Assembly: GCA_019054805.1 (NCBI GenBank)
Contig: JAHQIY010000022.1
Location: forward strand, 186,001-250,000
DNA: 64,000 nt
Source: Brachionus manjavacas
Taxonomy: Eukaryota; Rotifera; Eurotatoria; Ploima; Brachionidae
Direction of reading: 5' to 3'
Shown: positions 1-11,130 of the stretch, piece by piece
Numbering within the stretch: position 1 is the stretch's first letter
Layout: the number at the start of each line of letters is the position of its first letter
The notes under the pieces: model-generated
The model's database searches: none
What the model was told of the DNA's origin: nothing
What the model saw: only the letters and a program-made list of their open reading frames with translations
Position numbers and translations under genes: made by a program

Positions 1-2
1 TT

Positions 3-2342
3 GAGCTGAGGGCGAATCCGAGATGTGCAGTCGATTCATCGAACGCTCTGATCACTGGCAACTACGAGTTGGAGCAAACGATCGGCCAGGGCCACTTTGC
101 CATAGTGAAGGCGGCCAGGCACATCTTCTCCGGCGAACGAGTGGCCATCAAGATAATAGAAAAGCAAAAATTGGACACAGTGTCCCGGGAGCATTTGTTC
201 CAAGAGGTAAAGTGCATGAAGTTGGTCCAGCACCCGAACGTGGTCCGCCTCTACGAAGTCATCGACACCAGCACCAAGCTCTACTTGATCCAGGAGTTTG
301 GCGACGGCGGCGACATGTACGACTACATAATGAAGCATTCGCACGGCCTCGACGAAGAACAAGCCAAGGTTTACTTTAGGCAAATAGTTGACGCGATCAA
401 ATACTGCCATGGCCTGAGAGTGGTCCATCGGGACCTGAAGCCCGAGAATGTGGTCTTTTTTGAGCAGAGCGGTCAAGTGAAGCTGACAGACTTCGGCTTC
501 AGCAACGTGTACGAGCCGGGCGCCAAGCTCTTGACCTCGTGCGGCTCGCTCGCCTACTCAGCCCCGGAAATACTGCTCGGGGATTCTTATTTCGCGCCGC
601 CAGTGGACATTTGGAGCCTTGGAGTCATACTATACATGCTAGTAACCGGTCGAGCTCCTTTTCAAGAGGCCAACGACAGCGAGACTTTGACGATGATCCT
701 GGATTGTAGATACCATTTGCCGGACTACCTGAGCGCCCAGTGCACTGATCTGATTTCGCGCATGCTAGTCAGGGACCCGAGCCGACGGGCCACTCTCGAG
801 CAGATCGGGTGCCACGAGTGGTTGGCGCGCCACAGCGCCGAATCCGACGAGAGTGAGGCCGAGGCGTGGCGTCCGAGGCCGCCTCTGGCTCATCCGGACA
901 GAGAGAAAATAATCCAGCTGATGATTGATGGCCAAATATGCCAGTCGAGGCACGCCATTGAGCAAAATCTGCAAATGGACTCTTACAACTATGTGACGGC
1001 TTCGTTTTACTTGTTGGCCGAGAAAATGGCTCGCTGCTCTCACGCGCAACCCAAGAGGACACATTTGCCCAGTGCCGCTGCCGGCTTGTCCAAGAGAAAG
1101 CCTCTGCTCGACTTGCAGATGCCCAATGTTGGTGTTTCGTCCGGCTCTGTTTTGTCCAAGAGTCAATTTAAGCTCAAGCAGCGAAATTTGCTGATGCGCC
1201 AAACAGAGGCCAAGGAAGAGGACGAAAATTTGGTCGAGGAGCAGGACAACGATGGCAACGATGACAACGATGGCAACCAAGTGGAAAACGACAAGCAAGT
1301 GGAACATTCTGGCCTGGACACTTGTTCCGACAATTTCAAAGAACAATTGTCCAACATTCGCGAGCACCAAGACCAGCTGAACTTGGACGAAACAAATTCC
1401 AGCATTCGCATTCCCATTCAGCTGAGCCACTCGCTCACGCGGCGCTCATCCCGTGGGCCCTCAATGAGCCAAAGCGACAACCTCATTTCAAAGTTCACCA
1501 TACCCGAAGAGGAGTCCGAAGTGGACAAAGAAGTCTCTGAGGCCATAGCGCCCGCAATCCACACCAAAGTGGCCTACAATGGTGTGGAGGAAAGCGCGGA
1601 CGCGGCCACATTCAAGCCGCCCAAGATGTCCACAGACACAAGCGACAGTGATACCGAAGCGAGCAGAGCTCACGAGTGGGCCAGATCGACCTCATCGACA
1701 AGCCGGTCTAGGGCCCGCATCAGGTCAAGCAACAACTTCAACAGGCCGCTCTCGGTCTCATCAGAAAACGAGCACCACAATCCCCAGCTGGGACAAACTC
1801 CGTTCAGCTCGAAAACCCTGTCGGTGGAACACCGCTTGGCAAACATGTCACAAATGAGCATTAGCAGTCAATTGAGTAAAAACAATAGCTTTAGGCATCA
1901 CAGATCTACCATAGGTGGCGCCGAGACTCCAGCTCAAATGTACAGCCAGCAAATTTCGAGCACAACGCCGACCCCCAGGGAAAGTGTCGTGTTCAATAGA
2001 GGCGACGACAAGCCCTTTGTCAAATTGCTGCAACAAATGAATTACAAGTCAAAAAGCATGGACCAGAGAATTGGCCAAGTGGAGCCTAGATGCGAGTCTA
2101 AAAACGAGCCGTCCTCTCAGACCAGGCCTAACAATGACTCGTACAATAGGGCAATAAAGCAGTCCACGATTCCCGTCATGCAGAATTTTGTCGATGATGA
2201 TAAAATGAAAGCTTCTGAAGATGGAGTCTCGCAGCGCAAAAAGATGAGCGTCACTTCCGAGAAAGATGTCAATTTTGTTGAGAAAAAGCCAAGTAGAAAA
2301 AAGAAAAAAAATTTGTTCTCTTCGTGTTGTGTTATTATTTAG
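3..2342 (+). CDS. SNRK: SNF-related serine/threonine kinase SNRK, 5' end outside window
   Basis: AMPK-related protein kinase. The frame is open from the window edge (base 3) to TAG at 2340-2342, 779 residues, without an intron; no ATG precedes the kinase domain here, so the start lies upstream. Seen, numbering from base 3: glycine loop IGQGHF (27-32), VAIK lysine (50), HRDLKPEN (catalytic Asp 144), DFGFSN (Asp 163), activation-loop threonine in LLTSCGS (about 178), SAPEILLGD, then DSETLTMILD. A UBA-like helical segment follows at about 298-341. The family is activated by LKB1 on the activation-loop threonine. The remaining 430 residues are Ser/Asn/Gln/acidic-rich and probably disordered. The last residues are a lysine run followed by SSCCVII, resembling the CCHVI end I recall for human SNRK. 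Base composition is near 50% GC, far above the flanks. Confidence 0.95.
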   Translation, partial: ELRANPRCAVDSSNALITGNYELEQTIGQGHFAIVKAARHIFSGERVAIKIIEKQKLDTVSREHLFQEVKCMKLVQHPNVVRLYEVIDTSTKLYLIQEFGDGGDMYDYIMKHSHGLDEEQAKVYFRQIVDAIKYCHGLRVVHRDLKPENVVFFEQSGQVKLTDFGFSNVYEPGAKLLTSCGSLAYSAPEILLGDSYFAPPVDIWSLGVILYMLVTGRAPFQEANDSETLTMILDCRYHLPDYLSAQCTDLISRMLVRDPSRRATLEQIGCHEWLARHSAESDESEAEAWRPRPPLAHPDREKIIQLMIDGQICQSRHAIEQNLQMDSYNYVTASFYLLAEKMARCSHAQPKRTHLPSAAAGLSKRKPLLDLQMPNVGVSSGSVLSKSQFKLKQRNLLMRQTEAKEEDENLVEEQDNDGNDDNDGNQVENDKQVEHSGLDTCSDNFKEQLSNIREHQDQLNLDETNSSIRIPIQLSHSLTRRSSRGPSMSQSDNLISKFTIPEEESEVDKEVSEAIAPAIHTKVAYNGVEESADAATFKPPKMSTDTSDSDTEASRAHEWARSTSSTSRSRARIRSSNNFNRPLSVSSENEHHNPQLGQTPFSSKTLSVEHRLANMSQMSISSQLSKNNSFRHHRSTIGGAETPAQMYSQQISSTTPTPRESVVFNRGDDKPFVKLLQQMNYKSKSMDQRIGQVEPRCESKNEPSSQTRPNNDSYNRAIKQSTIPVMQNFVDDDKMKASEDGVSQRKKMSVTSEKDVNFVEKKPSRKKKKNLFSSCCVII

Positions 2343-2599
2343 ATTTGTTTTTTGTTTTCTTTATATTTTATAGGCTTTTAAGTATGCTTTTGTAAATAGT
2401 TTCTGAAATATTTTTTTTTTCTATTTTTTTTTCTTAAATTGTAAAGACTTAGATCAAAAATTTGGGGAAACAGTTTTTTTTTATTTTTGATATTAGGCTC
2501 ATTTAACAAAAAATTTTCAATTGTTTAAGTTTTAGAATTTTTTAGTTTTTTTTTTTCTCTCTTTTGATTTTTCTGAAAATTAAATATATATATTTTTCC

Positions 2600-2605
2600 A
2601 ATAAA
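2600..2605 (+). promoter_or_regulatory. Polyadenylation signal of SNRK
   Basis: AATAAA lies about 260 bp after the SNRK stop codon, with further overlapping AATAAA copies at 2611-2620. The 3' UTR between is T-rich. The exact cleavage site cannot be read from the sequence. Confidence 0.5.
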
Positions 2606-2620
2606 TAAAAAAATAAATAA

Positions 2621-4621
2621 AATTTCTATTTTCTAACTTTATTTTCTGATTCTATCACTGAAGCGTGCAAAGCTCTGCACAGTATAATCAGAGATCGACT
2701 AATGGTCTATCTTTTCTTAAGAGAATAATCTCATCGTTGGAATTCAGCATAGTTTTGAGTCCAAATAAAGGGTGAGTAACGAACCTTCTGGAAACGCTTG
2801 AATCATTACAGATGAGACAGCATAGGGTAAACAAAATACTACTTGATGGTTTTTGATGGGCTATGATTTCTATATTCGGTATTTTATTCAAAAAAAATGA
2901 TGTCCTTTTATTCCTAATAATTAAAGTGCTTTTTAATTTGACTCTTAATATTTGTGCACAATTTATTTAGCAAAAATCCCACAGAATTAATAAAAATCGC
3001 CAAAAAAAAAGCAACAATAAAGTTAATATTGTGTCAATTTTTCTATAAGATTTAATTTTTTTTCCATTTAATCATTAAAAAAACCTATTTAGTAAAAGAA
3101 AACTTAAAAAAATTTAATTTTTTTTCTTAGTACAACCATTTGTTCGGAATGATTCGAATGAGTCTCTTCTGATTCTTTGAATTTGCATTGATTATCATTG
3201 ATCAATTCTAAAACCAAAGCTGACTTATGGACCGACAATAACATCGACTAATCCCATCTTGTTAACTCTTTAACTCTCAAAAATTCCCGTTTATCTAACC
3301 GTTTTGCACTTTCGATTTCATTTTCAAGTTATCAAAAAATTCAGGTAGTTTAAATTCACTATTCTTGCCTCTTATCCTTTTGTTAGACTTTGGCAAGACT
3401 TTTTGATATGGAAATGATTCCGCATCATCAAGGGTTTCGTCTTCAGGATTGAGTAATACGCTTTCACTTGATTTGGTCTGATCGACGGATTGTATAAAAA
3501 TGTTCACTTTTATCAATAAAAGCTTGAGGTATTTTACTTTTTGGACGAGTGTTTAATTTTATTGAGCTTTTTAGATTTTAGTAGCAATTTATTTGATAAA
3601 AGTTGTAAATTTAATAGAAATGTTTTGTTTTCATTGATTTGATTATTTCATATTATGTTCGGAAAAAAATAAAGAGATACAAATATATAGTTTTTGTTGA
3701 TACTTTAAATAAGTTTGTGGTAATTTTTATTAAATTTATTGTGTTCAATACTGACAGCCTTTTAATTTTACTATTCACACAGATTAAATACCGACCAGCC
3801 CTTTAAATCAGGAAGGAAATTTTTAATGTTGTGTTAACCTGAAAGTTTAGAGCTTACTTTCGGGATCTGTTAGGAACTCTTGGTTTGCAGTTATTACAAT
3901 AATTAATGGGTTCAGAAACTTGCTCCTCTAATTTTTTAATATCCTTTTATTTTGAACAAAATCCCTAAAAACTTTAATACCTCTAAAATAAATTCTATTG
4001 GAAAAGATGTTAGATCAAAGTGTAACTCTTAATTTTACCAAGTTTTAAATTTTGAATTTTAACTATAAGTGTTACAATTATACTCACACTTAACACTTGG
4101 TTTTTTTCAAGTACGTGTGTATGCGAAGCCACTGTCTAGACGCCGGCTTTCGAACAAATGTTCTGTCATTGTTTCAAAAAAATCGTTTTTATTATTATTA
4201 TTTAATTGACTATAAATCATTTTCTATTTTGAAAATATTAGTTAAGGGAATGAATCAAAACAAAGAAAAATAAAAAAAAAATATTTATTTAGAAAATAAT
4301 TAAAAAAAATAGAATAAAGAGAAATTAATTAAAAAAATCAATCATGTTATCAAGTGAAATCCATCAATTTCAATGTTTAAAAATATTCTATGTTTTGGCT
4401 TTCTCTATTTTTTCTCTATTTCATTTGATTTTTTCAATTTTGCAGGAAAGATAATTTCTATGTTTTGACATTTTTAAGGTTATTTTGCTAAAAAACTCTG
4501 GCAATTTTTTTTTTATGATTTAAATTTTTTGATTAATCTAATTTACTTGATATTTGAAAACAACAAAAGTGAAAATTTGAAAAAAAAATTCAAATTTTTC
4601 GGCAAAAAAAAAAAAGTTAAC
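2621..4621. other. AT-rich intergenic stretch
   Basis: No gene is supported. A 73-codon open frame on the minus strand (3295-3516) is Lys/Ser/Glu-rich and could be a scrap of a transposase, but it carries no motif I recognise. The rest is A/T homopolymer-rich DNA. Confidence 0.5.
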
Positions 4622-5386
4622 TTAAATTACCAGCCGTGTCATTTTAGACACGTCATTCATTTTGTCTACTTGAATCTTTTTAAAAATTACATAATGTGAC
4701 ATGGTGTGCTTTTTTTGTTTGATTTTTTTTTCTTAAAAATAAAATTGATTATTAAATTGAAAAATTAAAAATTTCACGACGAGAAGCAGCCCTAAAAGCC
4801 CTCAAGAGGTTAGAAAAGTACAAAAACTGTAATGATATTGAATCAGGGGAATCAGATGAAGAGATAAACAATGAAAATGAAAGTGAAGATGAGGAAGAAA
4901 ATAGTTCAATACCTGTTACTCCATCAACTCCAAAAACACCATCTCAAAACAAAAAACGTTCTTTGAGTTCCTCAAATACTCCAGTTTCATCAAAAAAAAG
5001 CCAATTTAGATTCAAGAAAAAATGTCAAGTACGATTATGCAAAGAAAATAAAACAAAAATTACTTGTACATTTTGTACAAAGCCAACATTTGGGGTTTGT
5101 CTTCATGAGCAGAGATCGAAGCTGTTTGTAAAATATGCCATGATAGTGGCAAAAAAATATAATTTTTTTCAATTTTCATTTTTTTTATAATTAAATTTTA
5201 CTTTCTATTTCAATTTGAATTATTACAAAACTAAAAAATTTTTTTTGATCATCTGACTATTTTGCATTCAAATAATAATTTAATTTTCTTAACAATTTAT
5301 CAAAAAAAATTGCTATATTTTAATTTTTCCGCTCCTTTATATTGAAAATTTAAAATCGTGTCAAAAATGACACGTCGGTAATTTAA
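4622..5386 (+). mobile_element. piggyBac-type DNA transposon remnant with TTAA target duplication
   Basis: A 765-bp unit is bounded by TTAA at 4622-4625 and TTAA at 5383-5386. Inside these lie inverted terminal repeats of 26-27 bp: the left begins ATTACCAGCCGTGTCATTTT (4626 on) and the right, read inward on the minus strand, begins ATTACCGACGTGTCATTTTT (5382 back). They differ by one gap and about three substitutions. Each repeat contains a subterminal palindrome of the form GTGTCA-N4-TGACAC. TTAA target choice and short inverted repeats with subterminal palindromes are typical of piggyBac elements. Inside is a C-terminal transposase fragment. Confidence 0.75.
4756..5190 (+). pseudogene. C-terminal fragment of a piggyBac-like transposase
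   Basis: An open frame running up to 5190 has a lysine-rich start, an acidic stretch, a Ser/Thr/Pro stretch and then a cysteine cluster: KKCQVRLC, ITCTFC, FGVCLHE. This resembles the zinc ribbon that closes many piggyBac-family transposases (C-x-V-x2-C ... T-x3-C-x2-C ... G-x-C). After about 5100 another frame reads VCKICHDSG, which may be the true continuation after a frameshift. The catalytic DDD core is missing, so the element is not autonomous. Its place near the right end fits the transposase orientation. Confidence 0.5.
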
Positions 5387-5458
5387 GGAAAAAAAATTTT
5401 GGTCTTTTGAGTGTTAAGTAAAAAAAAAGAAACAAAATAAGATTTCAAAAATTCAAAA

Positions 5459-5722
5459 CAGACTTGTTCATAAGACACAGTTTTAAGTCTTAGTCACAAA
5501 AATTTAAGTCAAAGTCATGACTTGCTCAAAAATTTTTATCAATACCTGCTTCATTTGGACCAGTTGAAATAATAATTTTCTAAATCTGGTTACATTTACA
5601 GAGCAAATAGGTCAAGATTAACGGCCAAGAATTTGGAAGCAACAACTTTTTGGGCTTAAATATGGATTTATTAAATCACTGACTTGACTTGACTCAAGAC
5701 TTGTGACATAAAAACAAGTCTG
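5459..5722. mobile_element. hAT-type MITE (AAGTC family), 264 bp
   Basis: The ends are CAGACTTGTTCATAAGACAC at 5459 and, on the minus strand, CAGACTTGTTTTTATGTCAC from 5722. They are flanked by ATTCAAAA (5451-5458) and ATTCAAAT (5723-5730), an 8-bp target duplication with one mismatch. CAG-N-G-type ends plus an 8-bp duplication point to the hAT superfamily. The subterminal zones repeat AAGTC/GACTT blocks like the larger copy at 17310-18279. No coding sequence. Confidence 0.75.
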
Positions 5723-6449
5723 ATTCAAATTATAAAGTTGATCTCACAGACAATTGTAGAATATAATTGAGACATAAAATCAGTTTCGTGAATCTTTTTC
5801 TCGAACTAAATTGGATATAAATGGAAAGGACAAAATTTCAAAACTGATCAACAAAATAAAAAATACAAATACAATTACTCAATCAATCTGTAAAATTTTT
5901 AAATAACTTGATTTATTTTCGAAAATTAAAATAAAAAAATGATAGACTTTTTTATGGCATATAATTATTATCTGGGTTTATTATATGCAAAAAAAAAACT
6001 TAAATACTGAATTTGGAACAAAATTTTTTATTCATTACTTTTTTTTAGAAATATATAGTACTAATTATCTAAATATTAAAAAAAAAAAAAAATAAAAACA
6101 GAATATATTTTTAAGGACAAAAAAATCAAATTCTCTATTGAGGCATTTTTCAGCATCCTACAGAAAGATAAAAAAAACTTTTACCTTTTCCTCTAGTTTT
6201 TCATTTAGTATTAGCTTCTAAGACCTCATCTTGAGATATGTTATTAGGAATTTCTTCAATTAGCAAGAAAGATAAAAAAATTTCAAAGTGGCAATTTTTA
6301 TGAACATTATAGGATTAATTAATAAATAATTTAGGTTTTTTTGATTGTATAAAAGTTTCATTTCAATCAATAATGTATTAAAAAAATAAAATAGTGATCA
6401 ATTTAAATGTAATTGACATTAATTTCCAAAAAAAACTAAAATGTTTTAA
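5723..6449. other. AT-rich spacer before LINE-A
   Basis: Mostly A/T runs. No gene, repeat end or RNA motif is supported here. Confidence 0.4.
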
Positions 6450-6599
6450 TTTTGTTCCTAGTTCAGTATTTGAGTCTTTAAATTGCATTTTATTGTTATA
6501 TTGAAAATTTGTCGTTTGGCTAAGCAAATTTGAAAAACCAAAATTTAATTAATAGCGTCATCACGTGATTTATAAACCGTTGAAAGTTGTGTGTTGGCA

Positions 6600-7580
6600 A
6601 TGTCGCTCAAAAAAACAAACCAAAACCGACGGTGGATATTTAAAAATTCGGTCAAGCTAAACTTGAAGAGGTTAGACAAACCGATTAGCCATAAAGTCTT
6701 ATTTAGTGCACATGATGTCGTCCTGAACCAAGTGGAAAATGATGTACTCACAAGTATCTACAATTTCTCTTCAAACAAAGTTTGGATAAAAGAGTTTAAT
6801 GCTGCTTTTAATGTTGCCAAAATTTTCGATCGTGACATCAATATCAATGGAACCATTTTCAGACTTGAAGATGCAAATAAAGTCCCGGATCTCAGAAGGT
6901 ATTGTACTTTTCGATTTCACTTCTTGCCCTCTGATTTCGAGAATCATAGACTTGAAACCTTCTTTAATTCTGTTCAAATTGATGGACTCAATATTGAACA
7001 CATTACCGAAGAAAAATAAAAAGATAGACCCGAGAGGAAAAATGGTGTCAGGAGGGTGAGAATATCATTTCCAAAAGAAGTTGAGAATATTATTGGAAGC
7101 TTGTCAGGCCCCACAATAATGTATGGTTTAAAGTGTCTTGTGTCAATTGTTGGACAAAAGCAGAAATGCTATTTTTGTGATGATGAAGGACACAACATTG
7201 CTAAATGCCCTGTCAAAGAAACACTATGCGAAAATTGTCATCAGAAAGGACATTTGACAAAAAAATGCTCCATTGCCGAAAAGCTTAAGTCGCTTGAAAG
7301 GAAAAAGATTGACTACAATGATCTTTACATTGACCAAGAAGAAACGCAATCATTATTTGAAGCTGACCAAAAAGATAATGATGAAAATGTGATGCCAAAA
7401 ACACCTGGATATCAGCCAACAAATTTCAATGACGTAATATCCCAAATTAGCCCAAAAAACCTTAAAACTCCAGTTTTAGAAGAAGCTTTGGTAAGTCGTT
7501 TAAACGATTTTCTACCAATATGCCAGTCACCTGTCAATGTACGCTCAATTGATCAGAATGAGACTGAGAATTTTTTCTAA
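6600..7580 (+). pseudogene. LINE-A ORF1 (CCHC nucleic-acid-binding protein), split
   Basis: The first part runs from ATG 6600 to a stop at 7017-7019 (139 residues, no recognised fold). The second frame covers 7056-7580 and carries two CCHC knuckles: CYFCDDEGHNIAKC (about 7168-7209) and CENCHQKGHLTKKC (about 7228-7269). Such knuckles are standard in ORF1 proteins of the Jockey/I/R1 groups, where they bind the element RNA. The two frames are offset, so a frameshift lies between 7010 and 7060. The tail after the knuckles is acidic and low in complexity. Confidence 0.8.
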
Positions 7581-7802
7581 ACCAGAAATCAAACCAAGAG
7601 ATTTCCCGAATCTGATCCAAATGAAAAAGAGCTCACCGAAAATGAATCAAAGAAACAATAAGTTGTCTTAGAAAATCAAAACGACAGTACCTTCGAGTCT
7701 GAATCAAACAGTTCAACAACTGAATGTTCAATTCAAGTAGATCAATCATCTAACGAAATTGGTCAGCAAACTGCCAGTCAGTCAGCATTGAAGAAAATTT
7801 AA

Positions 7803-9986
7803 ATGAACAAGAAGATAAATAAATCAACTTTAAGAACAAAACCTCTTAATAAAACAAGGTTAGTAATTACACACTGGAATTGTCTTCATTTACCTAGTAG
7901 GATTCATCTCTTAGCCAATTTTTTAGCTCAAAAATGTCCCGACATTGTTTTGCTCAATGAACTAAAGATAGATTTAAGTGAGGCAAATATTTATCTTGAT
8001 TTTCACAATTATCAATTCATAACAAAACCACGCAACAAGTATGGAGGAGGAGTAGCAATTTTAATTAAAGAAGGAATTGAATTTATACAAGATTTCTCTT
8101 ATGAGGAATTCAATTCCGAACTCCTTTGTATAAAAATGAACTTAGGAAAGAATAATGAATTGTTTATATTCAGTCTTTATAATCCACCCAATATGCTTCT
8201 GAACTTTGAGTTTTTTAAAACTATTAATAAAAAATGTAGAAACTACATTTTAGGTGGTGATCTTGACGCCAGAACGAAGCAAATAGGCTGCGTAGGGGAA
8301 AATGAAAACGGCATAATGTTGGAAAGAATAATCAATGAGTTAGACTTCTCAGTAATCAATGATAAGCGTCCTACTTTCAATACTTTTAATAGGAATAACT
8401 TTGAAATTTTTGATCTTTTCTTAGTTTCATCTTCATTAATTGACAAAATTACCGACTTTTGTGTCCCAAATAGTCAAGACATGACTAGTGACCATTTCCC
8501 AATCGAAGCATCGATTTCTATGGGCTATCAATTAGAAAATAAATCAGCAGCTAAAAAGTTTAACTAAAAGAAAGCAAACTGGCAATTATTCAGCGAGATT
8601 TTAAATTCTTAAATAGTAAATATCACTGAAAGGTCCCTCACAATAGATCAACTAAATGATAAAATTACAGAAGAAATTATTTCTACTTCACATAAAAGCA
8701 TTCCTTATCATTCGCAGAAAATCTACAAAACCAGTCTTCCCCCGAACATTGTTATTCTGATAAAAGAACGCAGGAAAGTAAGAAGAAACTTTCAAAAAAC
8801 TCGCTGTCAAAATCTCAAGAAAAAATTTAATCAACTTACATTCGAGTTAAAGGCCTCTTTAAAAAAATTCTGGAATCAAAATTGGTTTGATTTTATTGAG
8901 AAAATGGGGAAATACCCACTGACAAGTAGACCATTCTGGAAAAAAATAAATAAATTTAGATCAAAAAAAGGATCAAATTTAATCCCAAATTTGTTTTTAA
9001 ATGACAAGGAATTCAAAACTAATGAAGAAAAGGGAAAATGCTTTGGAGAACTCCTATCTTCAATATTTAGTCCTAATTCTGATTTAATAGATCTCGATAA
9101 AGATTTCGAAATACTTAATTCTAACTCTGAATTCTTTAGAAATTATGATCAGTCTAATTTTAATGATCCAATTTGCTTAAATGAATTAATTATGGCTCTA
9201 AAAAGATTGAAAAATGAAGCGGCATCAGGACCTGACCAAATTCATAATTTAATGTTAAAAAACTTACCTAGAAATTCATTAATAGAAATCATAGAACTTT
9301 TTAATTTAACTCTTCGAGAAGGTAGAGTCTCGAAAGCGTGGAAAACATCTTACATTACTATGATTCAAAAAAAGGCCTCTAGTTTACACGATCCTTTAAA
9401 TTATAGACCAATTAGTATAACGAGTTGTTTAGGAAAGCTACTGGAACGCATAGTATATTCAAGATTATACAATTTTTTAGAGCAAAATTCACTCCTTATC
9501 CAGGAGCAATCTGGATTTAGGAAACACCGGCGAACAGCAGATAATCTTTTCTTCTTAATTCAAAAAATTGTGGAATCATTTAATAGAAAAAAAAGAGTTT
9601 GCGGCCTTTTTTTTGATATTTCTAAAGCCTTTGATAGGGTTTAGCATGAAGGTTTACTTTTTAAATTGATTAAAATGAATCCACCTCATTACTTGACTAA
9701 CTGGATTAGATCCTTCTTAGACTCAAAAATATTTAGGGTGAATGTGAATGATTACTTGAGCGACGAATATCAAATAACTGCAGGTGTTCCTCAAGGCTCA
9801 GTAATTAGTCCTCTTTTATTTAGTATATATATTAATGACATCCAAAAAAGAAACAAAACAAATAATGAACACTCTCTTCTTTTTGCAGATGATCTAGTTA
9901 CATTCTTCATTTATAACAAGAAAGGGAACCTAGAAAATAAGATTAATAAATACACCAACGAACTAGAACAAAGGCTTATTAAATGA
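7803..9986 (+). pseudogene. LINE-A ORF2: endonuclease plus reverse transcriptase
   Basis: One reading frame from ATG 7803 to 9986. The AP-type endonuclease (to about 8540) shows HWNC, NELK, YGGGVAILIK, GGDLDA and SDHFPI. The reverse transcriptase shows NYRPISITSCLGKLLERI, QSGFRK, LFFDISKAFDRV, GVPQGSVISPLLFSIYIND and the catalytic FADD (about 9880-9891). The frame is broken only by TAA at 8565, TAA at 8610 and TAG at 9642. No RNase H domain is seen, which fits the Jockey/CR1 clades. ORF2 starts after a 220-bp spacer behind ORF1. Confidence 0.9.
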
Positions 9987-10206
9987 AAAATGAAGATATC
10001 AGTTGAAAAGTCGTGTTCAGTAGTCTTTTATAGGTACAATAAAAAAGAGATCTAGTTACATTCTTCATTTATAATAAGAAAGGGAACCTATAAAATAAGA
10101 TTAATAAATACACCAACGAACTAGAACAATGGCTTATTAAATGGAAAATGAAGATATAAGTTGAAAAGTCGTGTTCAGTAGTCTTTTATAGGTACAAAAA
10201 AGAGGG
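9891..10206 (+). repeat. 158-bp tandem duplication inside LINE-A
   Basis: The block starting GATCTAGTTACATTCTTCAT at 9891 starts again at 10049 and runs on to TAGGTACAAAAAAG. The copies differ at only a few bases, so the duplication is younger than the element. It falls just after the FADD motif and disrupts ORF2. Confidence 0.85.
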
Positions 10207-10373
10207 TGATAATCTTAACTTAAAAATCTATGGAAACAGAATAGTGAGCCAAAAAGAAATCAAGTTTCTTGGTATTAAATTTGATTCTAAGTTAAACTTT
10301 AATATACTAGTAGACGAAATTAAGAACGCTGCAACAAAAGGCTAAATATTATTAAGATATTGTCAAACAAAAA

Positions 10374-10775
10374 ATGGGGTCTCAATCAAAACACATTAGA
10401 AAATTTTATAAATCTTTAATCGGATCGATTTTAGACTATTCTTTTCCTTGCTTAAATTCATTTTCAGAAAATAATATCAAAAAACTACAAGCAATTCAGA
10501 ATACAGCAGTAAGATCTATCCTTAAGTTAAAATATGATACTCCCTCCAACATCGTGCAACATGAAGCTTTTAATAAACTAAAATTACTAACAGTCTCGAA
10601 TCGTCTTTTTGAGTTGAGTGAGAAATATGTTGGGACAGGACTGAGTCATTCTATTCCATTGGTTGAAAGACTGGTGAAGGAATACAAAGAAGGTTTCGAA
10701 TCAAGATATATTGAATACCCAACTCCATTGTGTAATTGCTACCTTACTATTTCTTCTTTTTTTCCTGAAACTTGA
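10374..10775 (+). pseudogene. LINE-A ORF2 C-terminal part
   Basis: 133 codons in the same frame as the reverse transcriptase. It contains the post-RT region common in this clade: YKSLIGSILDYSFPCL, IKKLQAIQNTAVRSIL, RLFELSEKYVGTGLSHSIP. The stretch 10207-10373 also reads in parts as ORF2 (KEIKFLGIKFDSKLNF). The ending FESRYIEYPT is repeated in truncated copies at 63.1 kb and 63.67 kb. Confidence 0.8.
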
Positions 10776-10830
10776 ACTATTTAAACATCTGCCACATGAA
10801 ACAATCTTTTCCAATTTATGTCTTTTCAAC

Positions 10831-11130
10831 TTTAATTTTTTTTAGCTTATTTACTCTATTTCGATTCTTTTTTTTTTTATTTAATTTTATTAACTTTAAT
10901 CTTATTTTTATTTAATTTTTTATTTTATTTTTAATTTATTCTGAAGGAGCTTTAGCTCGGTACAGAAAACAAATGAATAAATAAATATTCAACTTTCATT
11001 TTTTTAGCTTATTTACTATATTTTGATTCTTTTTTTTATCTCATTTTATTTACTTTAATTTTATTATTTTTATTTTTTTTTTTTAACTTATTCTGAAGGA
11101 GCTTTAGCTCGGTACAGAAAAAAAACAAAT
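10831..11130 (+). repeat. Tandemly doubled LINE-A 3' UTR with terminal hairpins
   Basis: A T-rich block beginning TTTTTTTAGCTTATTTACT occurs twice (about 10838-10985 and 11002-11130). Each copy ends in a hairpin, GAGCT-TT-AGCTC (10947-10958 and 11099-11110), then CGGTACAGAAAA and AAATAA-type repeats. The hairpin is shared with the other LINE-A tails in the window. Confidence 0.8.

Larger units (their letters stand above)
6450..11130 (+). mobile_element. LINE-A: near-complete non-LTR retrotransposon
   Basis: About 4.7 kb holding, in order, ORF1 with two CCHC zinc knuckles (6600-7580), a spacer, ORF2 with endonuclease and reverse transcriptase (7803-10775), and a T-rich 3' UTR ending in a hairpin and AAATAAATAAA tail. 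This is the layout of Jockey/CR1-like LINEs. The 5' boundary near 6450 is a guess. Decay is light: ORF1 is split once, ORF2 has three in-frame stops, a 158-bp tandem duplication and later breaks. Shorter copies of its 3' end recur at 40.9, 45.4, 62.97 and 63.6 kb. Confidence 0.85.

Noticed and set aside
765-1430. Long minus-strand open frame opposite SNRK
   Set aside because: It mirrors the codon periodicity of SNRK, has no domain, and lies wholly within a clear kinase gene.
3295-3516. 73-codon minus-strand frame with Lys/Glu/Ser-rich product
   Set aside because: No recognisable fold, no neighbours supporting a gene, and composition typical of AT-rich chance frames.
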